35,537 nt of DNA, taken from NCBI GenBank assembly GCA_934149075.1, contig CAKPDR010000014.1, positions 1 to 35,537 of the forward strand, given 5' to 3'. Below are positions 24,296 through 32,852 of this stretch, one piece after another; positions within the stretch are counted from its first letter, which is position 1, and each line of letters begins with the position of its first letter. This stretch comes from an uncultured Clostridia bacterium. GTDB taxonomy: Bacteria; Bacillota; Clostridia; TANB77; CAG-508. The notes below the pieces were generated by a model. It saw only the letters and a program-made list of their open reading frames with translations. It was not told the origin of the DNA and made no database searches. Both the position numbers and the translations under genes were made by a program.

Positions 24296-24325
24296 ATTAT
24301 ACCCAATTTTTAACTTTTTTGTCAA
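24296..24325 (-). promoter_or_regulatory. Sigma-A promoter upstream of rsmA
   Basis: Perfect TTGACA (24325-24320) and TATAAT (24301-24296) with 18-bp spacing, located right after the yraN stop codon, so rsmA-fmt(-dps) can be transcribed independently of dprA-yraN. Confidence 0.8.
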
Positions 24326-24335
24326 CACTGACATT

Positions 24336-24686
24336 TTACATAATGTTTTCAATATGATTAATTTGACATTTTCCACTTTTTATAATAACCTCAATTACAT
24401 CAAATCTTACATTCCACCCATATAACTTATTTATATGAATATAAATTTTAGCTGAATTTTTAATATGTGTTTTTTTGATAGCATTAACTGCCATTGCTGG
24501 AGTTCCATATTCAAAATTATTTCTTGTTTTTATTTCAGCAAAAATTATGCACTTATCCTTTTGTGCTATAATATCTATTTCGCCCTTTCTAGTATAGAAA
24601 TTCGTTTCTATTATCTTATACCCTTTATTTTTCAGATAATTTTGTGCAATTTTTTCTCCTATTATTCCAAACCTTCTTTTATTCAC
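24336..24686 (-). CDS. YraN/UPF0102 family protein
   Basis: Small restriction-endonuclease-fold protein of unknown role. It shows GEKIAQNYLKNKGYKIIETN, GEIDIIAQKDKCIIFAEIKT (the D-x(n)-E-x-K nuclease-like core) and FRFDV-like WNVRFDVIEVI. I prefer the GTG at 24686 (MNKRRFGIIGEK), 116 residues as usual in this family, with AAAGGA 12 bases upstream; a TTG seven codons earlier (24707) is the alternative. It follows dprA, a common arrangement. Confidence 0.9.
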   Translation of the reverse strand: MNKRRFGIIGEKIAQNYLKNKGYKIIETNFYTRKGEIDIIAQKDKCIIFAEIKTRNNFEYGTPAMAVNAIKKTHIKNSAKIYIHINKLYGWNVRFDVIEVIIKSGKCQINHIENIM

Positions 24687-24727
24687 TTTAACTATTTTTC
24701 CTTTCAACTTATAGTATTTTATAATTA

Positions 24728-25615
24728 CTAATTATTATTTCTAATAAATCTTTGTCCTGGTAATTCTACAATCTTGTCTTCTAATTGTAACATCATAGTT
24801 TTATAATTAACTTCACTAATTGAAAGTCCTGTTCTTCTGGCAATTTGATTTAAATCCATAGGATTACAGGTAATTGCTTTATATACGTTTAATAATTCTG
24901 GCGAAATATCAAAATATAAATCTCTTGTTTTTATTTCTTTTTTATAAAATAAAACCTCAGGATTAACTTTTTTAATTTCCTTAATAATATCTTCTGCATT
25001 TTTAACCAATTTTGCACCTTTTTGAATAAGTTCATTTGTTAATATGCCTTTCATATTTTCTAGACTACTTGGTACACAAAATACAGGTTTTTCATCTTGC
25101 TGTGTAAATCTCGCTGTAACACTTGTTCCGCTCCTATATCCTGCTTCTACCACTAATGTTCCAATCCCCAATCCTGCTACAATTCTATTTCTTTCAAGAA
25201 ATTTATTTGAATCTGCTTCTATATCATTTTCATATTCTGATATAATCGCTCCATCATTTTTTATAATTTCTTCTATTAATACCTTATTTGTAGCTTTGCA
25301 AATATTTTTTAAACCAGATGGCAAAACCGCTATAGTTTTTCCACAATTTTTTAAGCATGCTTTATGCGCGATACTGTCTATTCCAAATGCCAAACCACTA
25401 ATAATATTTATATTATATTCCAATAAACCTTTCACAAACTTTTTACACATTTTTTCACCATATTCTGTATTTGTACGTGAACCTACTACTGCAATTCCAA
25501 TATCATTTAAAACTTCTATATTACCTAGAACATATAATCTTGATGGTGGTTTTTCTATACTTCTTAACATTTTAGGATATAGTCTACTTGCATATTCAAT
25601 TATAATCGGTTTCAA
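24728..25615 (-). CDS. dprA: DNA-processing protein DprA
   Basis: Loads RecA on incoming single-stranded DNA in transformation. Rossmann-like domain with VVGSRTNTEYGEKMCKKF, SGLAFGIDSIAHKACL, TIAVLPSGL, and GTSVTARFTQQ; a short winged-helix-like C-terminus follows (LNQIARRTGLSISEVNYKTM). The start is a TTG at 25615 with AAGGAGG eight bases upstream. 295 residues. Beside comM, suggesting a DNA-uptake locus, although comM is broken here. Confidence 0.94.
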   Translation of the reverse strand: MKPIIIEYASRLYPKMLRSIEKPPSRLYVLGNIEVLNDIGIAVVGSRTNTEYGEKMCKKFVKGLLEYNINIISGLAFGIDSIAHKACLKNCGKTIAVLPSGLKNICKATNKVLIEEIIKNDGAIISEYENDIEADSNKFLERNRIVAGLGIGTLVVEAGYRSGTSVTARFTQQDEKPVFCVPSSLENMKGILTNELIQKGAKLVKNAEDIIKEIKKVNPEVLFYKKEIKTRDLYFDISPELLNVYKAITCNPMDLNQIARRTGLSISEVNYKTMMLQLEDKIVELPGQRFIRNNN

Positions 25616-25637
25616 TTCATATTCCTCCTTACTTTTA

Positions 25638-27168
25638 CTACCAATTTGAAAACTTATCTAAACATCTATACTGAATTGCTTCTGCAACATGCTTAAATTC
25701 TATAGATTTCTTACCTTCTAAATCTGCAATGGTTCTTGCAACCTTTAAAATTCTTTCATACGCTCTAACACTAAGATTAAATCTCTTAAATGCACTTTGT
25801 AGCAACTCTTCTCCTTTCGCATCTAATTTGCAAAATTCAGCAATCATTTTGGCACTCAATTCTGCATTTGAATATATTCCATACTTTTTATATCTTTCTA
25901 ATTGAATATTTCTTGCATAATCAACTCTTTTTCGAATTTCAGATGATTTTTCTATAAATTTTTTTGAACTAATTTTTTCAAATTTAGGTCTTTTTACCTC
26001 TATTTGGATATCTATTCTGTCCAATAAAGGTCCACTTATTTTTCTTAAATATTTATGTATTTCTTGCGTTGTACACTTACATTCTTTTTCTTCATCTCCA
26101 TAATATCCACATGGACATGGGTTCATACTTGCAACAAACATAAAATTACATGGATATCGATAATTTCCACTCAATCTATTTATTATAATCTCTCTATTCT
26201 CTAAAGGTTCTCTTAACGTTTCTAAAATATTTCTATTAAATTCTGTAAGTTCATCCAAAAATAAAACTCCACAATGTGCTAAACTTATTTCTCCTGGTCT
26301 TGGAATTCTTCCACCTCCAATTATTGTATTTATTGGAACTGTATGATGTGGCATTCTAAATGGTCTGTTCATTATTAAACCATCTTTTTTCAATTCACCT
26401 GAAATACTATGAATTTTTGTAATTTCCATTGCTTCATCTATTGTTAATTTAGGTAAAATAGTCACAAGCCTCTTTGCCATCATTGTTTTTCCTGAACCTG
26501 GGCTTCCTATCATAATACAATTATGACCTCCTGCTGCCGTAATTTCTAAGGCTCTTTTTACATTTTCTTGTCCCTTAACTTCTGAAAAATCAATATTATA
26601 TTTCTCCTCAAAATTCACTCCCTTTGTTTCAAATTTTGGAATTTGCTGCTCTTGGTTTAAATACTTAACCACTTCTTCAATTGTTGAAACAGGTATAATA
26701 TCAAGATTAGAAATAATAGCCGCTTCATTTGCATTAGCCTTGGGTAATATTACTGTTTTAATTCCAAGTTCATTTGCTTCAATGCACATTGGTAATATAC
26801 CGTTTGTTCTATTTATTTTTCCATCTAATGATAATTCTCCTATAAAAATTGTACTTGGCATTTTTTCTTTATTAATTTGAGGCACATATCCCATTGCAAT
26901 TAATATTCCGTATAGACATCGCTAAATCAAAAGAACTGCCTTCTTTTCTAATATTGGCAGGAGCTAAATTTATTAAAATCTTTTTATTAGGAAATTCTAT
27001 TCCTGAATTTTTTATACCTGCTTTTATTCTTTTTTTGGCTTCCTTCACAGTTGTATCTGGCAGTCCAACAATTTCGAACTCAGGAATACCATTGCTTATA
27101 TCTGTTTGAATTTCCACTAAGTATCCATCTAATCCATTTAAGACTATTGATTTTATTTTTGATAACAT
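25638..27168 (-). pseudogene. comM: ComM/YifB Mg-chelatase-like AAA+ helicase, split by one-base frameshift
   Basis: Homologue of the ComM helicase that aids branch migration in transformation. The N-terminal ChlI part (26872-27168, starts MLSKIKSIVLNGLDGYLVEI) and the rest (25638-26894) are in different frames. Dropping one base (G at 26910, C in the sense strand) joins them as FDLAMSIGILIAMGYVPQ, the family sequence. Downstream motifs are intact: Walker A GSPGSGKTMMAKRL, LAHCGVLFLDELTEFNR, SMNPCPCGYYGDEEKECKC, and RAYERILKVARTIADLEG. The start has AGGAGGAAAAA. A true mutation would remove the C-terminal motor; an assembly error is equally possible. Confidence 0.9.
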
Positions 27169-27196
27169 TTTTTCCTCCTAAAATTTTGGTTTTTTA

Positions 27197-27225
27197 TTGA
27201 TTTTTATAACTGTTTATTATAAAAT
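27197..27225 (+). promoter_or_regulatory. Promoter of the PBP gene
   Basis: TTGATT (27197-27202) and TAAAAT (27220-27225), 17-bp spacing, reading rightwards into the penicillin-binding protein. The two divergent -10 boxes overlap by two bases, so only one polymerase can open the region at a time. Confidence 0.55.
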
Positions 27226-27244
27226 ATATTTAAATTTTTAACAA
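27216..27244 (-). promoter_or_regulatory. Promoter of the comM-dprA-yraN unit
   Basis: TTGTTA (27244-27239) and TATAAT (27221-27216) with 17-bp spacing on the minus strand, about 40 bases before the comM start. Its -10 element overlaps that of the divergent PBP promoter. Confidence 0.7.
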
Positions 27245-27259
27245 AAGAATGGTGAATTT

Positions 27260-29182
27260 ATGAAAAAGAAAAAGAATAAAAATAAGAAAAGTTTCACAAA
27301 AAATACAAAAAATTCAGAAAAAAGTAACATAAACGTTGAAAATAAAATTGCTCCAACTAGAATAATGTTCATTTTATTTGTAATTGTAATCTTTATGATT
27401 TTACTTATAATACGTGTTGGTTATTTACAATTTGTAGACGGTAATCGATTACAGACTTTAGCCACATCTCAACAGACATTAACAGAAACAATCTCTGCAA
27501 AACGTGGTACAATATATGATTCAAAAGGTAATGCATTAGCCATTAGTTATGATACTGATAAAGTATATATTGACCCATCACTTATAAAAGATGATGCTAA
27601 TAAAAGTATTGTAGCTCAAGGATTAGCTTCTATTTTAGAATTAGATTCAAACGAATTACTTTCAAAGATGAATTCTGCAACAGGTAAAATTCTTGTAGCT
27701 TCTGAAGCTGAACAAAGTAAAATAGATGAAATAACTAATTGGAAAAGTAAATTAAAATTTTCTACAGGTATCAGTTTTGAAGAATCTACATCAAGGTCTT
27801 ACCCTTCTAAAACTTTAGCTTCAACAGTTGTTGGCTTTGTTGGAAATGATAATCAAGGATTATCTGGAATTGAATATTCTTGGGACTCTTTTCTTAGAGG
27901 TACTTCTGGAAAATCGGTTAGCTTGAAAGATGCTTATCAATCTGAAATAGCAAATTCTAATCAAACATATATTGCAGCAGAAAATGGTTATGATATTACT
28001 CTAACAGTAGACCCAAACATTCAAAGTATTGTTGAAAAATACTTATCTCAAGCAGTTGATGAATATAAATGTCAAAGTGGTATTACAATTGCAATGGATC
28101 CGTCTACTGGTAAAATTTTGGCAATGGCTGATTATCCAAATTATGATTGTAATTCTCCTTATTCGCCAAACTCATATTTACAAAAAATATGGGATACACT
28201 TTCATCCGAGAAAAAAAGTGAGGCATTATACAAAATGTGGAAACCTAAATCTGTAACAAATATGTACGAACCTGGATCTGTTTTTAAAATTATCACATCT
28301 GCAATTGCCTTAGAAGAAAACGTTGTCGACACTGACACAACAACATTTAATTGTACCGGTTCTATCTCTATACCAGGAGAATCTAGACCAATTCAATGTC
28401 ATAAATATCCTTATTCTCATGGTGCTCAAAGTTTAAGACAAGCTTTAGAAAATTCTTGTAACCCTGCATTTGTAGATTTAGGATTAAGAGTTGGTAAGGA
28501 ACGTTCTTATAAATATTATGAAGCTTTAAACTTTTTTTCAAAAACAGGAATTTCTCTTTCAGGAGAACGCGAAAATGGCGGAATATTTTATGATATAAAT
28601 AAAATTAAACCTCATGAACTTGGAACTATGTCTTTTGGACAACGTTTTACAATTACACCTTTACAAATGATTACTGCTGCAGCTTGTATTGCTAATGATG
28701 GTGTTTTACTACAACCTCAAATCGTTGACCATATTACAAATACTGATACAAGTGAGGTTACTACTTTTAATACTCAAGAAGTTCGTCAAGTCTTCTCAAA
28801 AGAAACTGCTGATAAAGTTGCATCAATGATGGAATCAGTTGTAGAGAGTGGTACTGGTAAAAAAGTAAAATATGATGAAAATATAAAAGATAGCATGTCT
28901 GGATATTCTATTGGTGGAAAAACAGGAACTTCCGAGCCAATAAACGGTTCTTCTGACGGATATATTGCTTCATTTTTAGCAATTTCTCCTGTTGAAAATA
29001 CAAAGATAGTTTTACTTGTTATTTTAAATACCCCAGGTGAGGGTGTAAATCATAATGGTGGGCAAATTGCCGCACCTACCGCTGGAAAAATGCTTTCTGA
29101 AATTTTACCTTATATGGGTATAGAAACAGGAAATAAAGATTCTGAAACTAATGGAAACATATCTGAAAAAGATTTATATTAA
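27260..29182 (+). CDS. Class B penicillin-binding protein (SpoVD/FtsI-like)
   Basis: Membrane-anchored transpeptidase for septal or spore-cortex peptidoglycan. A Lys-rich cytoplasmic tail (1-33) and one helix (about 34-53) precede the dimerisation domain starting KRGTIYDSKGNALA. Transpeptidase motifs are SxxK (Ser340, Lys343 in YEPGSVFKIITS), SCN (399-401) and KTG (554-556). No PASTA domain, and 640 residues, so it is closer to FtsI/Pbp2B than to full SpoVD. The start follows GGTGAATTT, a weak ribosome-binding site. It is the only confident + strand gene. In related genomes this gene usually sits next to murE; here it is 6 kb away and reversed. Confidence 0.93.
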   Translation: MKKKKNKNKKSFTKNTKNSEKSNINVENKIAPTRIMFILFVIVIFMILLIIRVGYLQFVDGNRLQTLATSQQTLTETISAKRGTIYDSKGNALAISYDTDKVYIDPSLIKDDANKSIVAQGLASILELDSNELLSKMNSATGKILVASEAEQSKIDEITNWKSKLKFSTGISFEESTSRSYPSKTLASTVVGFVGNDNQGLSGIEYSWDSFLRGTSGKSVSLKDAYQSEIANSNQTYIAAENGYDITLTVDPNIQSIVEKYLSQAVDEYKCQSGITIAMDPSTGKILAMADYPNYDCNSPYSPNSYLQKIWDTLSSEKKSEALYKMWKPKSVTNMYEPGSVFKIITSAIALEENVVDTDTTTFNCTGSISIPGESRPIQCHKYPYSHGAQSLRQALENSCNPAFVDLGLRVGKERSYKYYEALNFFSKTGISLSGERENGGIFYDINKIKPHELGTMSFGQRFTITPLQMITAAACIANDGVLLQPQIVDHITNTDTSEVTTFNTQEVRQVFSKETADKVASMMESVVESGTGKKVKYDENIKDSMSGYSIGGKTGTSEPINGSSDGYIASFLAISPVENTKIVLLVILNTPGEGVNHNGGQIAAPTAGKMLSEILPYMGIETGNKDSETNGNISEKDLY

Positions 29183-29194
29183 AATTTATATTTG

Positions 29195-29221
29195 GAGATA
29201 CACTTTAAATAAGTGTATCTC
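29195..29221. terminator. Terminator between PBP and TSCPD genes
   Basis: Perfect 11-bp stem GAGATACACTT (29195-29205) with AAGTGTATCTC (29211-29221) and five-base loop between convergent genes. T-runs are weak on both sides, so it may act in both directions with moderate strength. Confidence 0.65.
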
Positions 29222-29239
29222 TTCATTATTATATAATAT

Positions 29240-29491
29240 TTAATTATTTTTTTTATACTCCTCTAAAGCAATTGCTACTTGGTCTGGACACGAAGTGCCT
29301 CTTGCACCACATTGTATACCTTTTAGCATTTCAATTACTTCATCTACAGTTTTACCAACAACTAATCTTGATACTCCTATAGTATTTCCTGGACAACCTC
29401 CAATAATTTTTAGGCTTTTTATGATATTACTATCAATTTCAAAAACCATTTGCATTGAACAAACACCTTTAGGTGTATATATATATTTCAT
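29240..29491 (-). CDS. TSCPD-domain protein (TIGR03905-like)
   Basis: Small 83-residue Cys-containing protein. It has the family order YTPKGVCSMQMVF, GGCPGNTIG, and the end motif CGARGTSCPDQVA, i.e. four conserved Cys. This domain also occurs at the C-terminus of some ribonucleotide reductases; the stand-alone form has no firmly known function and may bind metal or Fe-S. The ATG at 29491 has AAAGGAG eight bases upstream; a GTG three codons earlier overlaps that site. It has its own promoter. Confidence 0.88.
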   Translation of the reverse strand: MKYIYTPKGVCSMQMVFEIDSNIIKSLKIIGGCPGNTIGVSRLVVGKTVDEVIEMLKGIQCGARGTSCPDQVAIALEEYKKNN

Positions 29492-29520
29492 TTTCTTCAC
29501 TCCTTTATATAATTTTCTTT

Positions 29521-29549
29521 ATTATACTAAAGTTTGTCAAAAAAATCAA
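29521..29549 (-). promoter_or_regulatory. Promoter of the TSCPD gene
   Basis: TTGATT (29549-29544) and TATAAT (29526-29521), 17-bp spacing, minus strand. A TTGACA also occurs inside the spacer but lies only eight bases from the -10. Confidence 0.65.
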
Positions 29550-29603
29550 TATTATATATTTTCCACTTTTTATCCTACTTTTCTCTTTATCGTAATCCTT
29601 TTC

Positions 29604-30119
29604 TTATCTTTTAATTTTCATTCCTATCATCAGTACATAGTCATTACAATCTTCAAAATACTTGTCTAATTTTTCAAATTGATTCTTTTCATTTTTCATT
29701 TCTTCTATATAATTAGAAACTTCTAAAAAATTCACCTCTGTTCCTGTTTCTAATATTTGTGTAGTATTATTTTCAATTGCCAAAAATATTGTTTCTTTAT
29801 ATTTTGTTTTATCTAATTCAGTAATTAAAACTTTATTAATTACACTTTCGATTTCATTAGATTTAAACAACTCTTCTTCATAAATTGTACACCAATAACA
29901 AAATATTGATTCTTTTATCTTATTATTTTTTATTATCTTTAGGTACATTTCCACTTCTTTATCATCTTCTAAAATTATTTTACCTTTTACTAACTCAAAC
30001 TCATATTCAGAAGCATTTGATAATTGTAAGTTTTTATCATATTCGATTTCTTTTATTTTTAAATTTACAACTTGATTAAGAACATTTTTAAAAATATTCT
30101 TATCTTCACTGTTCATCAA
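29604..30119 (-). CDS. Unknown protein behind Spo0A boxes; probable non-AUG start upstream
   Basis: Not recognised. Soluble, acidic and Lys-rich, 171 residues as an ATG/TTG frame (starts MMNSEDKNIFKNVLNQVVNL), with a hydrophobic core pattern such as FCYWCTIYEEELF and an end YVLMIGMKIKR. No signal peptide or membrane helix. TTG (30119) and ATG (30116) lack any ribosome-binding site. A GGAGG at 30161-30157 instead sits seven bases before an in-frame ATA (30149-30147) and four before ATT (30152-30150), which would add about ten residues (IENKTLKLKE before LMNSED). The gene has a perfect vegetative promoter and two Spo0A boxes upstream, suggesting a role at the onset of sporulation. Confidence 0.65.
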   Translation of the reverse strand: MMNSEDKNIFKNVLNQVVNLKIKEIEYDKNLQLSNASEYEFELVKGKIILEDDKEVEMYLKIIKNNKIKESIFCYWCTIYEEELFKSNEIESVINKVLITELDKTKYKETIFLAIENNTTQILETGTEVNFLEVSNYIEEMKNEKNQFEKLDKYFEDCNDYVLMIGMKIKR

Positions 30120-30334
30120 TTCTTTTAATTTTAATGTTTTATTCTCTATAATAATTCCTCCTTCATTTTTGAACTCAATAAATAAACTATAATAGATAAT
30201 TTGCTATTATTTTATTTGAAATTGATTTTGATTTTAATTAATACGATTTTAAGTTATAACTTTTTTGATAAAATGTAACTGATTTAAATTTTACAGAAAA
30301 AATTTATGTTACTAAAATTATATAATTTTCTTTG

Positions 30335-30363
30335 ATTATATTTTCTTTTTTATATTTTGTCAA
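30335..30363 (-). promoter_or_regulatory. Consensus promoter of the orphan gene
   Basis: Perfect TTGACA (30363-30358) and TATAAT (30340-30335), 17-bp spacing, minus strand. It predicts a 5' untranslated region of about 180-210 nt. The rest of 30150-30330 is AT-rich with nothing else I can name. Confidence 0.8.
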
Positions 30364-30392
30364 TACCTTTTTAAAATTTAAGCGAACTTTTT

Positions 30393-30409
30393 TTCGACAT
30401 TATTCGACA
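30393..30409 (-). promoter_or_regulatory. Two tandem Spo0A boxes
   Basis: TTCGACA occurs at 30393-30399 and again at 30403-30409; on the minus strand both read TGTCGAA, the exact 0A-box consensus. They are 10 bp apart, one helical turn, and 30 bp upstream of the -35 element, a position suited to activation by phosphorylated Spo0A. Direct observation of the motif; regulation is inferred. Confidence 0.7.
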
Positions 30410-30482
30410 TATATTCAAAACTCCATTTTTATAGCAATAAATAATTAAAACAAAATATACCTGCATATACTATTAAACCTCA

Positions 30483-30537
30483 AAAAAGAACTGTCTCAAT
30501 CAGACATTTTACATACCTTTCTTTAACAGTTCTTTTT
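30483..30537 (-). terminator. Terminator after the WalR-like gene
   Basis: AAAAAGAACTGT (30483-30494) pairs fully with ACAGTTCTTTTT (30526-30537) around a 31-base loop, eight bases after the regulator stop; a T-run ends the 3' arm on the minus strand. The loop is long for an intrinsic terminator. Confidence 0.65.
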
Positions 30538-30544
30538 ATTTTTA

Positions 30545-31297
30545 TTAATTAGGAATATAATATCCTACACCTCTTTTAGTAATTAAAATTTGTGGATTTG
30601 ATGTGTCTTTTTCGATTCTTTCTCTAATTCTTCTAACAGTTACATCTACTGTACGAATGTCACCATAATATTCATATCCCCATACTCTTTCAAGCAAAGC
30701 TTCTCTAGTTACAACTTGACCTGGTTGCTGTGCTAGAAATTTTAATACTTCAAATTCTCTTAATGTTAAATTTATAACTTTTCCATCTATATGAACTTCA
30801 TATTTTTCTAAATCTAGCACTAGAGAACCAACTTTTATAGTAGTTTCTTTTTTCTGTTCTTTCTTTTCTTCCTTTTGAGCTGCAACCTGTTCTTCAAGAT
30901 TTGCTTCAACCTTTCTTAAGTTGGCTTTTACACGTGCCACAACCTCTCGTACACTAAATGGCTTAGTAATATAATCGTCAGCACCCAGTTCAAGCCCAAC
31001 TATTTTATCCAATTCAGCATCCTTTGCCGATACCATTAGTATAGGAACATTATATATATTCTTTATTTTTTTACACACTGATAGTCCATCAACTCTAGGA
31101 AGCATTACATCCAGTAAAATCAAATCAGGTCTTTGTTCAATTGCCATATTTATTGCAGTCTGTCCATCATTTGCTTCTATAGTATCATATCCTTCTCTAC
31201 GTAGGTTGTGCACTAATAAATCTACTATTTTTTGCTCATCATCAACTATTAATATAGTCTTTTTTTCATAATCATAATTGTTTTCCATGTTCGACAT
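30545..31297 (-). CDS. OmpR-family response regulator, WalR/PhoP-like
   Basis: Receiver domain (13-125) with phospho-acceptor Asp63 in LLDVMLPRVDGL and Lys112 in DDYITKPF, an unusual charged linker (EEKKEQKKE, about 134-150), and a winged-helix DNA-binding domain from about 155 with LREFEVLKFLAQQPGQVVTR, RTVDVTVRRIRERIE and TKRGVGYYIPN. The last block is close to WalR of Bacillus. AGGAGG lies two bases before ATG 31297 and 11 before an in-frame ATG at 31288, so either may be used. No kinase is adjacent; the WalK-like kinase next to murG is the likely partner. Confidence 0.92.
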   Translation of the reverse strand: MSNMENNYDYEKKTILIVDDEQKIVDLLVHNLRREGYDTIEANDGQTAINMAIEQRPDLILLDVMLPRVDGLSVCKKIKNIYNVPILMVSAKDAELDKIVGLELGADDYITKPFSVREVVARVKANLRKVEANLEEQVAAQKEEKKEQKKETTIKVGSLVLDLEKYEVHIDGKVINLTLREFEVLKFLAQQPGQVVTREALLERVWGYEYYGDIRTVDVTVRRIRERIEKDTSNPQILITKRGVGYYIPN

Positions 31298-31374
31298 ATC
31301 CTCCTAAAGGTTAACATTTATCTTTAATAATTTTTCTAAACACTTAATTTTAATTTTTTCATATTATGACTTTA

Positions 31375-31403
31375 TTTATATCACAATTTCTAGTAAGTTA
31401 CAA
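31375..31403 (-). promoter_or_regulatory. Promoter of the WalR-like gene
   Basis: TTGTAA (31403-31398) and extended -10 TGATATAAA (TATAAA at 31380-31375), 17-bp spacing, minus strand, with a leader of about 70 nt. Confidence 0.6.
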
Positions 31404-31432
31404 GGCTTTTTTTGAATTTCTATCAAAAACCA

Positions 31433-31487
31433 TTACAGTTCACAGCTATTAAAAATATTATATATGTTAGGATTATGAATTGTAACA
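31433..31487. repeat. Internally deleted relative of the fold-back element
   Basis: The first 40 bp match the arm of the 21453-21920 element at 35 positions (TTACAGTTCACAGC then TTAAAAATATTAT) and the last 12 bp are its opposite end, TGAATTGTAACA. So both termini are present with almost everything between them lost. It lies between the PLP-enzyme stop and the regulator promoter. Confidence 0.7.
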
Positions 31488-31541
31488 CAGTATGTTATAA
31501 ACCATGGTCGCATTATATAAGCAACATTAAAATATAAGAAA

Positions 31542-32789
31542 TTAAAGCACAGACAACGCCTTCAAAATCCCCAATTTTCCATATTCATATGTTAACCCTC
31601 CTTGCATATAAGCAATATAAGGTTCACGTATAGGTCCATCACAACTAAGTTCTATTGTTGACCCCTCTGTAAATGTACCAGCAGCCATTATAACTTGATC
31701 ATCATACCCCGCCATTCCGCTAGGTTCGGGAATCACATTACTATCAATAGGAGATCCCATCTGTATACCTTGGCAGAATTTTATTAATTTATCAGCATAT
31801 CCAAGTTCAATTGTTTGAACTATATCTGCTCTAGGTTCATCATATTTAGGATTTACATTATATCCAAGTTTCTCCAATATTCTACTTGCAAAAATTGCTG
31901 TTTTAACTGCACTTGCAACAACACTTGGAGCAAAGAATAAGCCTTTTATAAATGAAGTATTTTGATTTAATGACGGTCCTATTTCTTTTCCAACACCAGG
32001 AGCAGTTAATCTTTCAGCACATAATTCTATTAAATCACTTTTACCTACAATATATGCACCACTTGTTGCAATTCCTGCTCCGAGGTTTTTCATAAGTGAG
32101 CCAACAATAATATCAGCTCCAACGTCTGTTGGCTCTTTTTCTTCAACAAATTCTCCATAGCAATTATCAACCATAATAATTACCTCTTTGTTAACTTCTC
32201 TTATAGCTTTTATTGCTTTTTCAATTTTATCAATCGTCAAACTCTTTCTTGTTGAATATCCTTTAGATCTTTGAATTTCTATTAGTTTAATGTCATTTTG
32301 GGATACTCTTTCTTTTATTTTTTCAATGTCAAAGTCATCATTTAATAATTCTATTTGTTCATATTTCACTCCAAATTCTTTTAAAGAACTTCTACTCTGT
32401 TCTTTACTTATACCTATAATTGTTTGTAATGTATCATAAGGTTCACCCGATATACTTAGCATTATATCTCCTGGACGTAATAATCCAAACAATGTTACTG
32501 CTAAAGCATGTGTTCCTGATATCAACTGACTCCTTACTAATGCATCTTCAGTATTAAAAATTTTTGCATAAATTTCTTCTATCTTATTTCTTCCTACCTC
32601 ATCAATTCCATATCCTGTTGATGAATATAAATGCATTTCTGATAATCCACATTTTTGAAATGCATTTAATACTTTTAAACTATTTATTTCCTTTATTTTT
32701 TCTACATTCTCAAATTGTGTTTCAATTTCTTTTTCAACTTCTTTTGATAACTCTAATATTTCTTTTTTAATTCCAAATTCCTCGTACAT
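31542..32789 (-). CDS. Methionine gamma-lyase/aluminium-resistance family PLP enzyme (COG4100)
   Basis: Fold-type I PLP enzyme of 415 residues. LISGTHALAVTLFGLLRPGD (about 89-108) forms the phosphate-binding side, MVDNCYGEF holds the PLP-contacting Asp near 208, and the Schiff-base Lys is Lys234 in GSLMKNLGAG. This family is annotated both as cystathionine beta-lyase-related and as aluminium-resistance protein; the real substrate is not settled. It often lies near hfq/miaA in Firmicutes, which are not here. RBS AAAAGGAGAAAAAAAC. Confidence 0.9.
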   Translation of the reverse strand: MYEEFGIKKEILELSKEVEKEIETQFENVEKIKEINSLKVLNAFQKCGLSEMHLYSSTGYGIDEVGRNKIEEIYAKIFNTEDALVRSQLISGTHALAVTLFGLLRPGDIMLSISGEPYDTLQTIIGISKEQSRSSLKEFGVKYEQIELLNDDFDIEKIKERVSQNDIKLIEIQRSKGYSTRKSLTIDKIEKAIKAIREVNKEVIIMVDNCYGEFVEEKEPTDVGADIIVGSLMKNLGAGIATSGAYIVGKSDLIELCAERLTAPGVGKEIGPSLNQNTSFIKGLFFAPSVVASAVKTAIFASRILEKLGYNVNPKYDEPRADIVQTIELGYADKLIKFCQGIQMGSPIDSNVIPEPSGMAGYDDQVIMAAGTFTEGSTIELSCDGPIREPYIAYMQGGLTYEYGKLGILKALSVL

Positions 32790-32852
32790 GTTTTTTTCTC
32801 CTTTTTATTAATTGATTCCTATTATAACACTGTTTTTTTAAAAAGTAAAATC

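Noticed and set aside
28029..28256. 75-codon + strand frame inside the PBP gene
   Set aside because: Shifted frame within a gene whose transpeptidase motifs are intact; no start signal.
31290..31296. Third exact TTCGACA (Spo0A box) at the WalR-like start codon
   Set aside because: It is single, overlaps the translation start and lies downstream of the likely promoter; probably chance.
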